From Brasenia schreberi (Eukaryota; Streptophyta; Magnoliopsida; Nymphaeales; Cabombaceae), in NCBI GenBank assembly GCA_036023115.1, contig JAYKKT010000089.1, forward strand, positions 12,542,501 through 12,606,500: DNA of 64,000 bases, given 5' to 3'. Position numbers and translations under genes: made by a program. Below are positions 11,901 through 23,577 of the stretch, piece after piece. The notes below the pieces were generated by a model that ran no database searches, was not told where the DNA came from, and worked only from the letters and a program-made list of their open reading frames with translations. The first letter of the stretch is position 1; each line of letters begins with the position of its first letter.

Positions 11901-13190
11901 CTAATTAATGCATTTCAGTCATGAAATAGATTAAATTTCATGATTGAATTTAACAAATTGAATCAGGCCCTTGGACATGTGAATCAGTTCTAATGACAGC
12001 CAAAGTGATGGCTTTTAGTCGGTCAAGGCTGGCAACAAACTTCAGATAATTGTAGACAAAAGGGTTGCTTGAATCGATGTGGTTTTGCGAGGTCGATATA
12101 AAGAATTAGAGCGAGAGAATCGACAATTAGAAGAAAAAGAAGAGAGATTAGAGAGAGAAACAAAACTAGAAATTCATACTCAAAGATCAAAACGTGTCCA
12201 CATGTGTCCCTTTTACAAGCTAGGGGCATTTCGAATATTTCACAATTTGCTGTCTTGCAATACATAAGCTAGCTATCCGATTTAAATAAACGACTCTAAA
12301 ACATCAAATGAACTTCGGCAAGCCCTAATTAGACTCGAAATAAAATCAAATAACTTATAGGTATGTCAAGCTTATCATGTCATCAAGTGGGCCCACTTCT
12401 TCAATGTAGATCGGATTTAGGTCGATTTGGATTGTCAGCTATGCTTCGGCCAACTTTTTCCTAAAGGTGTAGTATGACGCATAAGCTTTGAATAACCTGC
12501 ACCTTGACTTCACAAACCTAATCAGACCAGAGCTAGTCCGGGTTGAATACGGGTTACATCAGGTTGCGCATGTTTTGTTCGCGTTGATATGACCCACTTT
12601 GACATGAATACCAAATAAATCTGTACGGACATTGTCAAATTGTTGGAAATTTGAATATCTCGTAAATTTTGTTGAACTTAATGATTAATTAGTGATATTA
12701 GATTAATTAAGTTTATGTGATATTAATTATATTTATTTCATTTTAAGTATTACTAAATATTTATTTGATATATTTTTTATTAAAGTGAATTCTAAAAGTA
12801 TAAAAATCCATTCTTTAGTACGAAAGAATTTCATATGCCTTTTTTCAAAACCAATCCTGTGACGGTTGAGCTCTGATTCTAAGTTTCAGGCAAACCGATA
12901 TCGAACATATCCAGACACTGACAGGGATTCCGCCTTTCGACGCAATTTCTACGAGGAAGGTCCATGCCAAATCCTTTCTTCACTCTGAAGGGCGGAAGGG
13001 ACCCATACAATAAATATAAAATTTCCAAGTAGAAACCTCGGCTGGCTACCGTGGAAGCTTCTTTGCCGTAAGAAGGTGATGCAGAAGGAAGTTTAAATGA
13101 GGGTCGGAAGACGATCGGATGAGATGCCCGCTAGAATCTCATGTCTTTCTGATAGTCCTACTTCCTAGTTGAATCGGTAGGGAATTCTTA
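11901..13190. other. Gene-free stretch upstream of the small membrane-protein frame
   Basis: 11901-12640 holds unrecognised sequence, including a purine-rich block at 12085-12180. 12640-12830 is very AT-rich and includes GTATAAAAATCC near 12808-12819, a possible TATA element. 12840-13190 is less AT-rich and could be a 5' leader for the following frame. No splice sites or upstream exons could be established. Confidence 0.35.
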
Positions 13191-13628
13191 ATGGTTACTA
13201 CGTCGATACCGGAGCCATGGAGCACGCTGGTGTTGCTGACCCTCTTCTTGCTGTACATCATGCTCGCAGGGGCGGTGTCCGTCATGTCATTCTTGCCGGA
13301 GAAATCTCCTTCGTTAGAGGCCCTGCGAAGGATCAGCCTCCCCATAGCGATTCTTTTGATTTATAACTACGGAATCAGGCTGTGGTCTATGCTCCCCTCA
13401 GACGTGATGTGGTTGGCGTGGATCTTTTTCTCCGTCATCACCTCCGTGTCTTTAGTGGTTTGCGTCCTCTTATGGAAATACGGACTCCAGGATGCGGAGA
13501 AAGGTAACAACGGAGGGGTGACGTCCGGCAGGGGCATTCAGGCGCCCCCTGCTCGGACGCTCTTTTTCGTCCATGGTCGCCACAGCCGTTTAAGATTTCC
13601 ACAACTTGACACGGCAGACCCGAACTAG
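13191..13628 (+). CDS. Small predicted membrane protein (145 aa), function unknown
   Basis: Uninterrupted single-exon frame starting ATGGTTACTACG and ending TAG. The protein has three strongly hydrophobic segments, roughly residues 12-35 (LVLLTLFLLYIMLAGAVSVM), 47-60 (ISLPIAILLIYNYG) and 72-93 (VMWLAWIFFSVITSVSLVVC). A hydrophilic tail of about 45 residues follows, rich in Gly, Arg and Pro. The segment is more GC-rich than its surroundings and its codons look host-like, unlike the transposon relics nearby. Two overlapping minus-strand frames look like shadows. I do not recognise a family. An intact gene, a gene fragment or a lineage-specific orphan are all possible. No transcript evidence is visible beyond a possible upstream TATA-like sequence. 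Confidence 0.5.
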   Translation: MVTTSIPEPWSTLVLLTLFLLYIMLAGAVSVMSFLPEKSPSLEALRRISLPIAILLIYNYGIRLWSMLPSDVMWLAWIFFSVITSVSLVVCVLLWKYGLQDAEKGNNGGVTSGRGIQAPPARTLFFVHGRHSRLRFPQLDTADPN

Positions 13629-15112
13629 GCCACTTTTGGTGCCACGAAACCAAACCAATTGTGTCATTCTATGGCGTTTCTGGTCTCTGTTGATTTCTGT
13701 GTAAATATGAACTTTTCAAGTTTCCTTTTCTTTTTGTTTTAAATCTTTTTGTCGCAAAACTTCTCTCTCTCTCTCTCTCTTAGGTGAGGCCCTTATAGTA
13801 TCTAGGGCTGGCAATACAGGACACGACACACACGACTCAGACGCGAATAGGACCCATAGATTCCGTGTTAGTGTCCACACTCAAATAAACACAAAAGAAA
13901 ATGTTTGCCCCACCCTAAAAGTTTCACGGCTAATCACCCAACTCGACAAAATTTTCTGGATCCACCGTTGATCCAACCCATCTGTAATCCTACCACTTGC
14001 AAGGACTACAAGGTCCAACCATGTAGTTTCAGCGGACTCCCTCCATCTTTTAAAACGAGAGCTCACGAGTGGAACGCTGTCATGATAATGGTGATGATGA
14101 AAATTCTGTGATGGCGTGAGGTATCCACCTAACTTAGAAGTTTTGGAAAAAAATAGATCACAGTTAAAACTATCGGTTATACATGATTTTAATCGTTGCT
14201 ATTCTAGCACCATGATAACTTCACCTCCTTACGCATCCAGAGCAATAGCTTAGTGGCGGTAGGGGTGTTCAAGGAACCGTTGGGACCAAAGTTCTATATC
14301 TTGACCCGTTTTGCTTTGGTTCGGTTCACAGTTTCTGTGTTGGAACTAAACCATGAGAAGTATAAGGTTATATATATATATATATATATAATTCGGACTA
14401 CAGGTCTAAATGTATTATATATGCATAAAGTTTATATGCTTATGTACATATAAATCCTGATATGTTATAAGTTTATATACATATAAAAGTTTTATAACCT
14501 TGTATACATATTAAACTGGGACTGTAAATCCAAATAACATGATGACATAATACTCGGTATTTAGGCAAACCTTAACATAAGTACTTATTTTAAGATTTGG
14601 CTAAATACCAATCCAGTAACGGTGGTTCATAACTGAATCAAACCAAAACCATCGGTTTTATTTGGTTTGGTTCTAACCATGGTTCTCTAAAATCTAGGAA
14701 CCGAAAATAGCATTTGAGAGAGGGTTGACTTGTTCTGTTGCTTTTTTTTTAATCTCAGACTCGAAAGATTCTGCCATTTGTACCTTTCAACTTGAAGGCC
14801 GAACGTAGACATGGTTCGTATTGCTCCTCTAGCTGGTGTCCTTTTGTGCCTGCCCACTTGTTTTAAGAAATGAGCATGAAAGTACCTTGGTTGGCCAAGA
14901 GGGATAACTAGCAAAGGAGAAAGAGCCCTCCCCTCCCTCAGAAGAGATCGTTGGGCTCATGCTGTTATCTCTATACGGACTTTGCATATGAATATTTTTC
15001 TATAGCTTGTGTTCTCCCTACTGGAGGATATTCGGACTCCCCCACCAGAAGACCAAGATTTTCTTTACGGTGGAGCTGCTATTCGCACAGAGGTTTATAT
15101 CTAATTTTTATG
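13629..15112. other. Fragments of hAT-like non-autonomous elements and simple repeats
   Basis: A (CT)n tract lies at 13762-13780. Sequence from 13803 (CTAGGGCTGGCAATACAGG) and from 14260 (GGTAGGGGTGTTCAAGG) resembles the TAGGGGTGNCAA/TTCA ends common in plant hAT-type MITEs. The second is followed at 14640-14690 by GGTTTGGTTCTAACCATGG, typical of the same elements. An (AT)n tract lies near 14370-14391. No gene recognised. Confidence 0.4.
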
Positions 15113-15114
15113 GG

Positions 15115-15395
15115 AACCTAGTATATATTAGTACAATTGATTGTTGTAATATCTAGACAAATCTCAATCATTCATTTCTTTATTTTTAATTTCTTTATTT
15201 TTATTGAGAGATGAATGGTTGGAATTTAAGTTTAGAAAACAAAAAGTACATTCATACTTTTTAGGTATATTTTATTAACATACACTTTTTTTAGTTTAAG
15301 TTTCAATCATCTATCAACCCAAGATAGATGATTGAAATCTGTTTAGATATGCTCCCACTTAAGCGTACTAGTATATACCAAATTCTCTAGTTTTA
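15115..15395. mobile_element. MITE with long terminal inverted repeats, family A copy 1
   Basis: The left end reads CTAGTATATATTAGTACAA and includes AATCTCAATCATTCATT. The right end, reverse-complemented, reads TGGTATATACTAGTACGC and includes ATTTCAATCATCTATC. The centre carries AAAAAGTACATTCATAC. The same inverted-repeat plan recurs near 24310-24558, 37340-39151 (split) and 43170-43350. Confidence 0.65.
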
Positions 15396-16430
15396 TGGCA
15401 ATACATACAACATTTTAGGAGAACACAAAAAAAGTGGGAGCATATCTTTGTCTTGCCCAATGTGGGACCCATAGGGCGGGGGCGGGTAGGGTGGGGCATG
15501 TGTGAAAAAACATTGTGTGGGGAAGGGTTGAGTGGAGCCCCTACTCACCCCATTCTCCCATCACTCTCGTGGATCCCCTAAAATTATGTGTTCCTTACAA
15601 GTTACAACAACATTCCATTATAGTAGGAGCAGAGAGTTTCTTAGAGATGGATGTCAACACACATATCATAATTGGCCAAGACATAACACAAAAAACCACT
15701 ACTGCTATGGCTATTGGAATATAAGAGCCTCTCTAATTTGGTCCTTCTGTTGATCATAATTGAAGAATTGTATCGAGCAAGTTTGAGAATGGGTCGGGCC
15801 ATAGATACTAATAAATTAAGTACAAATTCTATTCTACAAATTTGTAACAAACTCCAAAACGTAAATCAAGTTTATAACACATAACAAGAACACATAATTT
15901 ACTAAATCATAGAATAACATTACAATGACCAATCATTTGTAAGAAAATAGTTTAGATTTTATTATTGTGTAGTACTATCAAGGAGTGCAAATTAGTATTG
16001 CCATTGCTGCATAGTTCCACTTTCCTTTTCCAATTCAAGTTGATGACAACACATCATATTACTCTTGACATGATAAGTTCCATCAATCTTAGAGGAATCC
16101 TAATTAAGGGGAAATTCAGTGGTAGTAGATGGCACCAAAAAAAAATTGTATTTGCTCATATAGTTACATAAGCCAAACCTTTCGGATGGTGAATCTAGAA
16201 CCTAATAGAAGGTCTAGAATTGAGACAGGGAGCGAGTCACTTATGGTCATCACTCTGAGTGTAGGAGAGAGGTTGGGGAATGAGGAAACTTGGTTGTCAT
16301 CCGCCCAACCTGAGAATGAGAGCAATCTAGAGACAAATTAGATAGTAGGTCCTTGAGATGGATTTTCATTGGATACCTAAAAAGTTCCAAGGGATATAGA
16401 TTTTGTAACATTAACCATGTTTTAATATAA
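15396..16430. other. Intergenic stretch, nothing recognised
   Basis: Only short frames without motifs. A G-rich patch at 15470-15500 (GGGCGGGGGCGGGTAGGG) belongs to a decayed dispersed repeat. Confidence 0.4.
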
Positions 16431-16539
16431 AGTAGGAATATTGAATTCTTACAAAATACTAAGAATGATATCATTGAAAATGATAATGAAAGCATTGATG
16501 ATACAGTGTATCTTGAGCCATCGTCATTTGAATTTATAA

Positions 16540-17273
16540 ATAGTGATCCAAATGACCTTTCTATTCATACCAAAACTTTAAGTAGACATAAAAACCTATA
16601 GTCACACCATCCTACTTAAAAGATTATCAAATATATCTCACAAAGAAAATATATAATTCACTAGATTTAGATGAGTTGACTGATAACTTGCCTTAGCAAC
16701 AAACTATTAGTTTATTTGAATCATTAGACTAAGAAAGAGCACTCGATGAGAAATTTAATCTATTAAACAAAATTAAGTCTAAGATGACAGATTTGTGTAA
16801 AGAAAAGAAAGCTATAAGTTGTAAATGAGTTCTTAAAAAGAAATCTAAAGTCTATGAAACAATCGACAAGTTTAAGGTAATATTGGTTGTAAAGAGATTT
16901 TCACAAAAGGAGGGAATAAATTATTTAGATACATATTATTCTTTTGAAAAAATTTCATTCAAAAGAATTATTTTGGTTATCTCTATATTTTATGATTTGG
17001 ATTTATGATGTAAAAATTGTATTTTTAAATGGTGATTTAAATGAAATCATTTATATATAACAATCAGAAGGATATATTGTTGAAGACTAGAAATATAAAG
17101 TATATAGGTTGAAGAAATCTCTAAATGACCTTAAACAATCACCTCATCAATGTTGTTTGACTTGTGAAAATGCTATATTAGAACTTGGATTTGTGTCTAA
17201 TGAACTTGACTTTTGGGTCTATATTTGGAACCGTGGAAGCTACTTTGTCATTTTATCAATATATGTAGATAAG
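16540..17273 (+). pseudogene. Copia RT fragment, 5' part
   Basis: Reads KKAISCK, a stop, VLKKKSKVYETIDKFKVILV, then VKRFSQKEGINYLDTYYSFE, matching the Copia RT start (K-W-V-x-K-x-K-x-D-G-x-x-x-K-x-K-A-R-L-V-A-K-G-F-x-Q-x-x-G-x-D-Y-x-x-T-x-x-P-V). It ends at SIYVD, exactly where the catalytic YVDD motif is cut by an insertion. Several stops and frameshifts are present. Confidence 0.85.
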
Positions 17274-17486
17274 TAGAGATGTCAAGCTGGGCCAGGTTGG
17301 CCTCGGTCCTGGCCCTTGTGAGCTGGGGACAATGTGTGCCAGGCTGGGTCAGGTTACATTTTATAAGGGCATCTAAAGTGTTGGCCCGGCCCAACCCACA
17401 TAGTAGTGAGCAAGCAGTTGTTGCAGTTTGCATAATACGAGATGTCAAGATGGTCCCGTCCCAGATCCTTGACATCTTAGGCTTGG
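17274..17486. mobile_element. hAT-like MITE fragment
   Basis: The left end TAGAGATGTCAAGCTGGGCC and the reverse-complemented right end TAAGATGTCAAGGATCTGGG form an imperfect inverted repeat around a GC-richer core. It lies at the left border of the block that interrupts the Copia RT. A clear target duplication was not found. Confidence 0.45.
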
Positions 17487-18105
17487 AGATCATATCTTAT
17501 AGAATAAACAGCTTTGCATAATAGTAATATAACAAGATATAAGCAGATTTCTTTATTTGATTGGAAACCAATAAAAAACATATTAAGTCCATCATCATCC
17601 ATGCACAACAGAGGAAATAAACTTCAGAGGAAAATCCTAGATCAAGATGCTTCAAGTTTAAATATATTAATTGAAATTTGGGTACTAAGTCTATCGTCCG
17701 CTCTTCATTTTATCTACCCAGCAAATTGATTGCAGTTCTGAATTTCAATTGAATTCCGTTCTCTTTCCAGTTCAATGCAGCTGCAACACCTGTTGTATAC
17801 ATCGATTGGTTCACAGTAGAATCTTCATTTTTTTTAGATACTTATTTTGGGTTTCTTCTTCCTTTGTTCTCAATCAACCTTTGCCTTCAGTGATTGATAA
17901 AAAAACTGTAATTTGTATTCGAAACCTTGATATATCAAAACATAATATTTTCAGCTGCCAACAAACGGTATCACACCTAAGGCTACTAAGTTGTTTAGTC
18001 AAATCACTGATCTCCATCCCAAAAAGTTTAAATGAGGATAACATCGAACTTCTTTTGATGCCACCTTTAGTAGTTTGTCCATTTACAATGCTAACCTTCT
18101 GATCA

Positions 18106-18107
<2 letters not shown>

Positions 18108-18196
<89 letters not shown>
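18108..18196. repeat. (AT)n(GT)n compound microsatellite
   Basis: About 68 bp of AT repeats are followed by about 21 bp of GT repeats. Open frames across it encode only Tyr/Ile or Thr/His runs. Confidence 0.97.
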
Positions 18197-18892
18197 AAGA
18201 GAAAACATTATTGAAAGCAAAAGGTATGAAAATTAGCCTCAAAGGGTCTTACATTCATAGTTGGAAGGGAAACTAAGGCCACCGACAGGAATGACCTCAT
18301 AACCTAGACATGGTTATATCTAGAATTGTTGGGAAATTCTTTCGAGAAATGAAAAATCAACTTAAAATGAAGAAATAAAGAAGTCAATGGCCACCGCTTC
18401 TCTAGATTAAGCATATTATCTAAGAAAAAGCCATTCATACTTTGGTCATATGCAGTATCATAACTTTGAGACCGTCAGTACACTCATTTTACAGAGGTAT
18501 GTGTTTTTGTTTCACATGCGGCTATCAATTCCAAATTATGTCCCATAACTGTATAACGAATGACTTCCTAAAGATCCATTATTGTCACCATCAACTGGAA
18601 AATAGTGCTCAATTGGAAGATTCTTGTTCACTCAGTTCTAATAATTTGAAACATAATTGAAGTACATGATCGAAAGAAAATAATGCTCAATAGGCTAATT
18701 GGAAAAATTCAATATCAAAGACATCCGTATGAAGCACTTCCAGTCAATGCTGGTTGGGTTTAGGAAGCACCACTATACAATTGAAGCCAATAACATGCAG
18801 ATTTTGCCTCAATGTACGAGAAAAAAATTCACAAAGTATAGAACCTTGAAACATTACTTTGCTTATCCAATTGTAAAAAGAAGCCACCCTAC

Positions 18893-18975
18893 CAATTCAT
18901 TCATAACATTTTTAGTTTCTTGTCTCGCAATATCGATATCTGTAGCTTGACCTTGGCATCTTGGCTTGCAATTGG
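18893..18975 (-). pseudogene. Isolated exon of a ClpP/ClpR-like gene
   Basis: On the minus strand an acceptor-like TTTCTCCCTTTTGCAG precedes 83 nt of open frame, followed by a donor-like GTAGGG. The exon reads PRCQGQATDIDIARQETKN followed by VMNEL. G-Q-A-T-D-I-x-I and the following charged helix match the Clp protease proteolytic-subunit family, and are closest in style to plastid ClpR subunits. Adjacent exons could not be found within the inserted block, so this looks like a captured or stranded gene fragment. The call rests on one motif of about 25 residues. Confidence 0.55.
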
Positions 18976-19769
18976 CTGCAAAAGGGAGAAATGATTAAGT
19001 ACACGTTTGTATGGCCAATAGGTAGGCATTTGGTTGCATATTATATGAGTTGTTATACAACAAATTTATAAGGAGAATTTTTTGCTGTAACAAATGATGG
19101 AACCAAAATCAGAAATACCTGTTTTATCATTATTGTTGGGATGATATCATGAGAAGAAATACCTTAGCAGACAAAAGTCACCCAGAGAGAGAGTGCAACT
19201 CCTTGTGGTCCTGCGGTTCCTTTTCACATAAGGATGAAAAATACCAGCTTCTCATCATATTTTTTTGAAAAATACCATCTTCCAATGAGCAGTTAGAAAC
19301 TCATCATAGTTTTAAAAGCATGAGAAGAAAATGGGCGACAGCAGCAAAATAAGACCCGACATAACAAGAAAAGCAATTCAAAAGCATGTTCTAGTGGCAG
19401 ACATACCCATGTTGGTGCTGCAAACCTACAAGTCATGGTCAAGCAATACAAGCTAGAAGAGGTGCAACAAACTAGTAAACTTGGAAATGAAAATGATTCA
19501 ACAAATTCATTGAAAATAAAGTAAGGTAATGATTAATCTAAAGTAATAAAAGCAGATTCATGAAGAAGGGAATTTCAACGTTTCATTGTTGCACTATAGG
19601 TTGTGCAAAGAAGACTAAAGAACAGAAGATCATGAGTTGGGGGTATTCGGTTGTCCTAGTATTTACTATTCATTAAAGAATATAAATCAAATTGGATCAG
19701 GTCTTATAAACCTGATCCAATAACGAATGGGCCTAGGCCCAACTTCAAATATGGGCTAGGATTTATTAT

Positions 19770-20306
19770 TGTTGACTAGCAATGACAATGAAATAATTGT
19801 CAAAACCAAGTCATAGTTGAGCTCTAAGTTCGACATGAATGATATGAGAGGTGTCCTATCCTCTCATATCCTTATCTTTATTCTGGTATAAAGATTTCTC
19901 ATAATGGAGAATCTAAACTCATGTATTTTAGTCAAGAGAGATATATTGATTATATCCTCAAGAAGTTAAGATTGGGTGATCGCAAACTTACAAATATACC
20001 TATTGCTAAAGGGTCAAACCAGGTAAGGTTGATTGTTTTAATGAGCAAAAAAATAAGCCTAATGTTCCTTATGTACAAGTTCTAAGCAACTTGATATATG
20101 TTATGTTATGTATAAGATTGAAAATAAGGTTTGTTGTTGGTCTTACGAGTAAATATCAAAGTAATTCTAGTCCGTAACTAAATTCCTGTGAAAATGATTC
20201 TAAGGTATCTTAAAGGAACAAAAGATTTAAAGTTATGCTTTTAAGTAGATGAATTAAAAGTGGTAGTTACTCGGATGTTGACTTTACAGGTTGCAAAGAT
20301 GATAAT
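19770..20306 (+). pseudogene. Copia RT 3' part and start of RNase H
   Basis: Resumes with LLTSNDNEIIVKTKS and SSKFDMNDMRG. NVPYVQVLSNLIYVMLCIRL then matches the Copia P-Y-x-S-x-x-G-S-L-M-Y-x-x-x-x-T-R-P-D block. It ends YSDVDFTGCKDDN at the solo-LTR insertion. Frameshifts are frequent. Confidence 0.85.
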
Positions 20307-23224
20307 TGTAAACACCCAAAAAGTTTTTAAAAATAATTTGATCTTTAGAAATTTTGCCTTTGTAAGGAAAAATTGTTGTTTTGGGTCTTTTAAGGGTTTT
20401 CAAATAAAGACACCTTAAACAAATTCCTTTTCGCACCAAAATTTTATTGCAACCTCAAAATAAAGAAAAATTGCCCCTCTCCCAGAAAAATCAAATTTTG
20501 ACAAAGAGCCAAGAAAATGACTGCTTTGCCCCAAGCCAAAATTGACAGCATTCGGCCTTTTCAAAGATTTCATCCAAAGAAAGGATGGTTTCAAACAATT
20601 TTCTTCAAAGAAATAATTGAAAATGAAACATTGGCATGTTTTCTAAATATCAAGTTTATCAAAATCTTTTGAATCAAATCAAATCCAAACTAGACCTCAG
20701 AAATTCGTCCGGTTTAGAATAGTCTCATTCTGAGACCTGATACACAAGGTTAAAGTGGTTTGATGCCCTACACCAATTAAAGTGGTTAAAGTGGCTCAAT
20801 ACCCTACACCCATTGAAGTGGTTCAATACCCTACACCCATCGAAGTGATTAAAGTGGTTCGACACCCTACACCCATGAAAAGGGTTAAATGGTGAAGGTG
20901 GATATAGATTGACTCACGGGGTGAAAATAGGTCACTCATACAAACAAATACTAGGAATGAAACTCAGTTGTTTTCAATAATATTTGAAGATTTTAACAAA
21001 ATTCAATATTTTCAAATATAATTTCAAATGAAATGGTTTTAAATAATCAAAAGAAATGTTTGAAACCATTAATCTGAAATCAAGCGCAAGATTAAAGTCC
21101 GATTCAGGGATGCCAATGATTCAAGGCCAAACCTAGTCAAGGACCAATGAAAAAGGGCACCTAGCCAGACCAATGGAGAAAGCTGAAGGGATGAAGCCTA
21201 GAGAATAGAAACAAATCAAGATGGGAGCGAAGATCAAGACGATTGTTGAGCAAAGCCCACATCAAGCCAAGATCAAGCTCGTGTAGATCAAGATACCAAT
21301 CAAGGAAGTGGATCAAATCAAGTCAAGGCAGGGCCCCATCAAAGACCAAGCCAAGATGATAGCCTCACCAACCTAACCGAGTTGAATTTGATCAAAGCCT
21401 AGACTCAATTCGCCTAGGCTAACTATGATTCATGGTCTAGCTCTAACTAAGTGGCCTAAACTAGATCGAATTGGACCCACCTTAGACATATCTACCATAC
21501 ATTCTTTGGCTAAACCATAATTGAATTCCCCTTTACCTAGCCTTGACCGAACCCATCTCAATTAGCCCGTCTTTTTCATTGAGCACACCCATCCTAGCCT
21601 AGGCGATGGGATCAAGCTTCAAGGTGGCTCGAGCCAAGACCTAACCGGCCCACTTGGGGCTGCATTGGCTGGTCCAACCTTGACCAAATGGGACCACAAG
21701 GCCACGTGAAGACCAAGTTATGGGCTGGACTTTGGGCCATGGAGCACCCACCCCAAAGAACCATCTAGAGAAAGCCCCCTTTGGCCTATAAATAGAGGCC
21801 AAGGGGGATGATTTCCAGCATTGGTGAGCATTGGGAGGACATCCTTAGCCAGATCATTTCATGAGGTTCATCTAGGGAAGAGTGGAGAGAGAGAAGGAGT
21901 GTACGAAAGGTAGGAAAGTGATGAAAAATTAGAGAGTGAAAGTGAGAAAAGAAAAAAGAGAGAAGAGTATAGGAAAGAGAGGTCGAGTGCTTCATTTGTA
22001 AGCCATTTCTTGGAGGTAATCAAGTAAGTGTCTCTCATCTATTATTCATCTCTATTCTCTTCTTAACATTCAATTCAAAAGGGGTTGTATTAATGGAACT
22101 TTGTCTCCTCCCATGATATAATAAGAAGTAGATGTGCTGCAATTTTCGTTCCTTACTTACGCACTCTAACTGTTTGTTTTCTTGATTCTACCTCTATATA
22201 TGTTATAAAAATCCTATAAATCCTAATCTCCTCCATGCTTAAGCTAATCTATATATTTTCATTCATATCCCTTCAACAATTTACTTTGAGTTGTTGTGTT
22301 TATGCAATTTAAATTTGGGTGAGTTTGCATCATGTATGTTCTAAAAACAAAATTTTATTTTTTTAATATCTGACATATGCTGATTGCTGTAATTTTAATT
22401 TCTGAACCGATGATCCGAATGCTATGAAATTTTAAGTATAATATATATAAACATAAACACCTTATAAATAAAATTTTCAAGAATTTTAGGGTCATGTAGA
22501 TATGTCAATAAAATTAGAAAAGGTCGGATAAATTCAGATTTAGTTTCTACGCAGTCGGTTTTCCTACAATAAGGGTTGGGTAAAAGTCTCATGTCTCTGT
22601 CTATAATGAGCCAAATTTGATAAAATTAGTCTCATCGGAAAGCTGACATCTATAGCTTTACGGCAAGACTAAAATCATAGAATTTGAAATTTTGTACACC
22701 GAGATACAGAGGTTTCTTTAGGCCTTTGTGTTTTTGTAATAGAATGTCTTGAAACTACTGAGCAAGGGTTAGTTCCTGATTTAATTTTGTAGATCTACAG
22801 CCCAAAATTCGAGATAAAAATAGGTTTAGGATATCCATATTCCAGGCTATGTTCTGTAAAATGTTTATGAATTTTGGATATCTCTAGGTCACAAAAAAAA
22901 AATTGAAAACAAGTTCTAAAAATAGAACGAGTTTTTGTTTCTTAGAACTTGAAGAGTTTCAACTTTTTGATCAAAGTGCATGAGTTTATTTGTATCACAA
23001 CTACATTTCAAACGTGAATCCTCAAAGTGCTTAGACTGACCCTTAGCATCGGTTCAAGAAGGCCTAAAACAACAAGATCTCGCTTAGCCACAATCTCCCA
23101 AAGTCAGATTTTAAACTTTTGCTAGTTTTTGAAAACTAGCTAGTACACTCGCGCAAACGAAGTAGGTTTGAAGAATTTATTTCAATTCTCTACATAGGCT
23201 TGAAGTAAAATTTTCATATCTACA
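20307..23224 (+). mobile_element. Solo LTR, long family, copy 1 (2918 bp)
   Basis: Starts TGTAAACACCC and ends CATATCTACA, with the TG...CA ends of an LTR. It is flanked by ATAAT (20302-20306) and ATAAC (23225-23229), a 5-bp target duplication with one change. A second copy at 30568-33332 aligns over the whole length. A TATA box (TATAAATA, 21787-21794) sits midway, as in an LTR U3/R junction. A tandem CCTACACCCAT...AAAGTGGTT repeat lies at about 20755-20890. There is no internal coding region, so this is a solo LTR left by recombination. The very long LTR suggests Ty3/Gypsy, but the superfamily is not proven. Confidence 0.88.
21787..21794 (+). promoter_or_regulatory. LTR TATA box, copy 1
   Basis: TATAAATA inside GGCCTATAAATAGAGGCC lies 1480 bp from the LTR start and 1437 bp before its last base. 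The equivalent position in copy 2 is 1326 and 1438 bp. Confidence 0.7.
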
Positions 23225-23577
23225 ATAACAAATCAACTTTCAATCAAATATTCTTATTTGAAGGTTGTATTGTTTCTTGAGCTTAGAAGAAACTTGATTA
23301 TGTAGCATTACATACACAAGAAGCTGAGTATATTGCTTGCAATATGGTTATAATTAGTGCCATTTGGATAAACCCCTTCATACATGATTTGAAGCTGCTA
23401 GTAGTTATTTATTGTGACAACAATGCAACAATCACTTTGATTAAGAGTGCTCTTAAAAGAAATGAAATATCTATATCTTATATGCCAACTGAAGACATGT
23501 TGCATGACTCTTTGACTAAAGGCATTTCTGTAGATCTTTTTATAAAACATGTGACACAAATAAGTTTGAGCTATACC
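23225..23577 (+). pseudogene. Copia RNase H remnant
   Basis: After the solo LTR the Copia frame resumes: KSTFNQIFLFEGCIVS, then KKLDYVALHTQEAEYIAC (the V-A-L-S-T-x-E-A-E-Y motif with its catalytic Glu). VVIYCDNNATITLI follows, keeping the catalytic Asp of the C-D-N-x-x-A motif. The end YMPTEDMLHDSLTKGISVDL matches the usual Copia C-terminus. Confidence 0.88.

Larger units (their letters stand above)
17487..19769. other. Block inserted in Copia RT, carrying a gene fragment and microsatellite
   Basis: Sequence unrelated to Copia, between the two RT halves. It contains an (AT)n(GT)n tract at 18108-18196, a ClpP/R-like exon on the minus strand at 18893-18975, and intron-like T-rich sequence. Near its right border are two hairpins: GGATCAGGT...ACCTGATCC at about 19694-19718 and GGGCCTAGGCCC at about 19729-19740. 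It may be a gene fragment carried by a DNA transposon or a patchwork of several insertions. Clear terminal repeats were not resolved. Confidence 0.45.
16480..23577 (+). mobile_element. Decayed Ty1/Copia element, split by two insertions
   Basis: Three consecutive pieces make one Copia pol region: RT part 1 at about 16540-17273, RT part 2 at about 19770-20306, and RNase H at 23225-23577. The first gap (about 17274-19770) holds unrelated sequence with a ClpP/R-like exon. The second is a 2918-bp solo LTR. Removing the solo LTR and one target-duplication copy restores a continuous Copia RNase H frame (GCKDDN joined to KSTF), which shows the nesting order. Many stops make the element inactive. Its own LTRs were not identified. 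Confidence 0.85.

Noticed and set aside
13139..13653. Two minus-strand frames (13139-13345 and 13438-13653)
   Set aside because: They lie antisense to the 145-codon membrane-protein frame and have no recognisable motifs.
17874..18242. 122-codon minus-strand frame
   Set aside because: Half of it is Tyr/Ile and Thr/His text from an AT/GT microsatellite. The same applies to frames at 33815-34075, 39426-39635 and 51861-52049.
17274..19770. Complete Helitron
   Set aside because: Candidate hairpin and CTAG are present, but the 5' TC end and an A/T junction that restores the Copia frame could not be shown.
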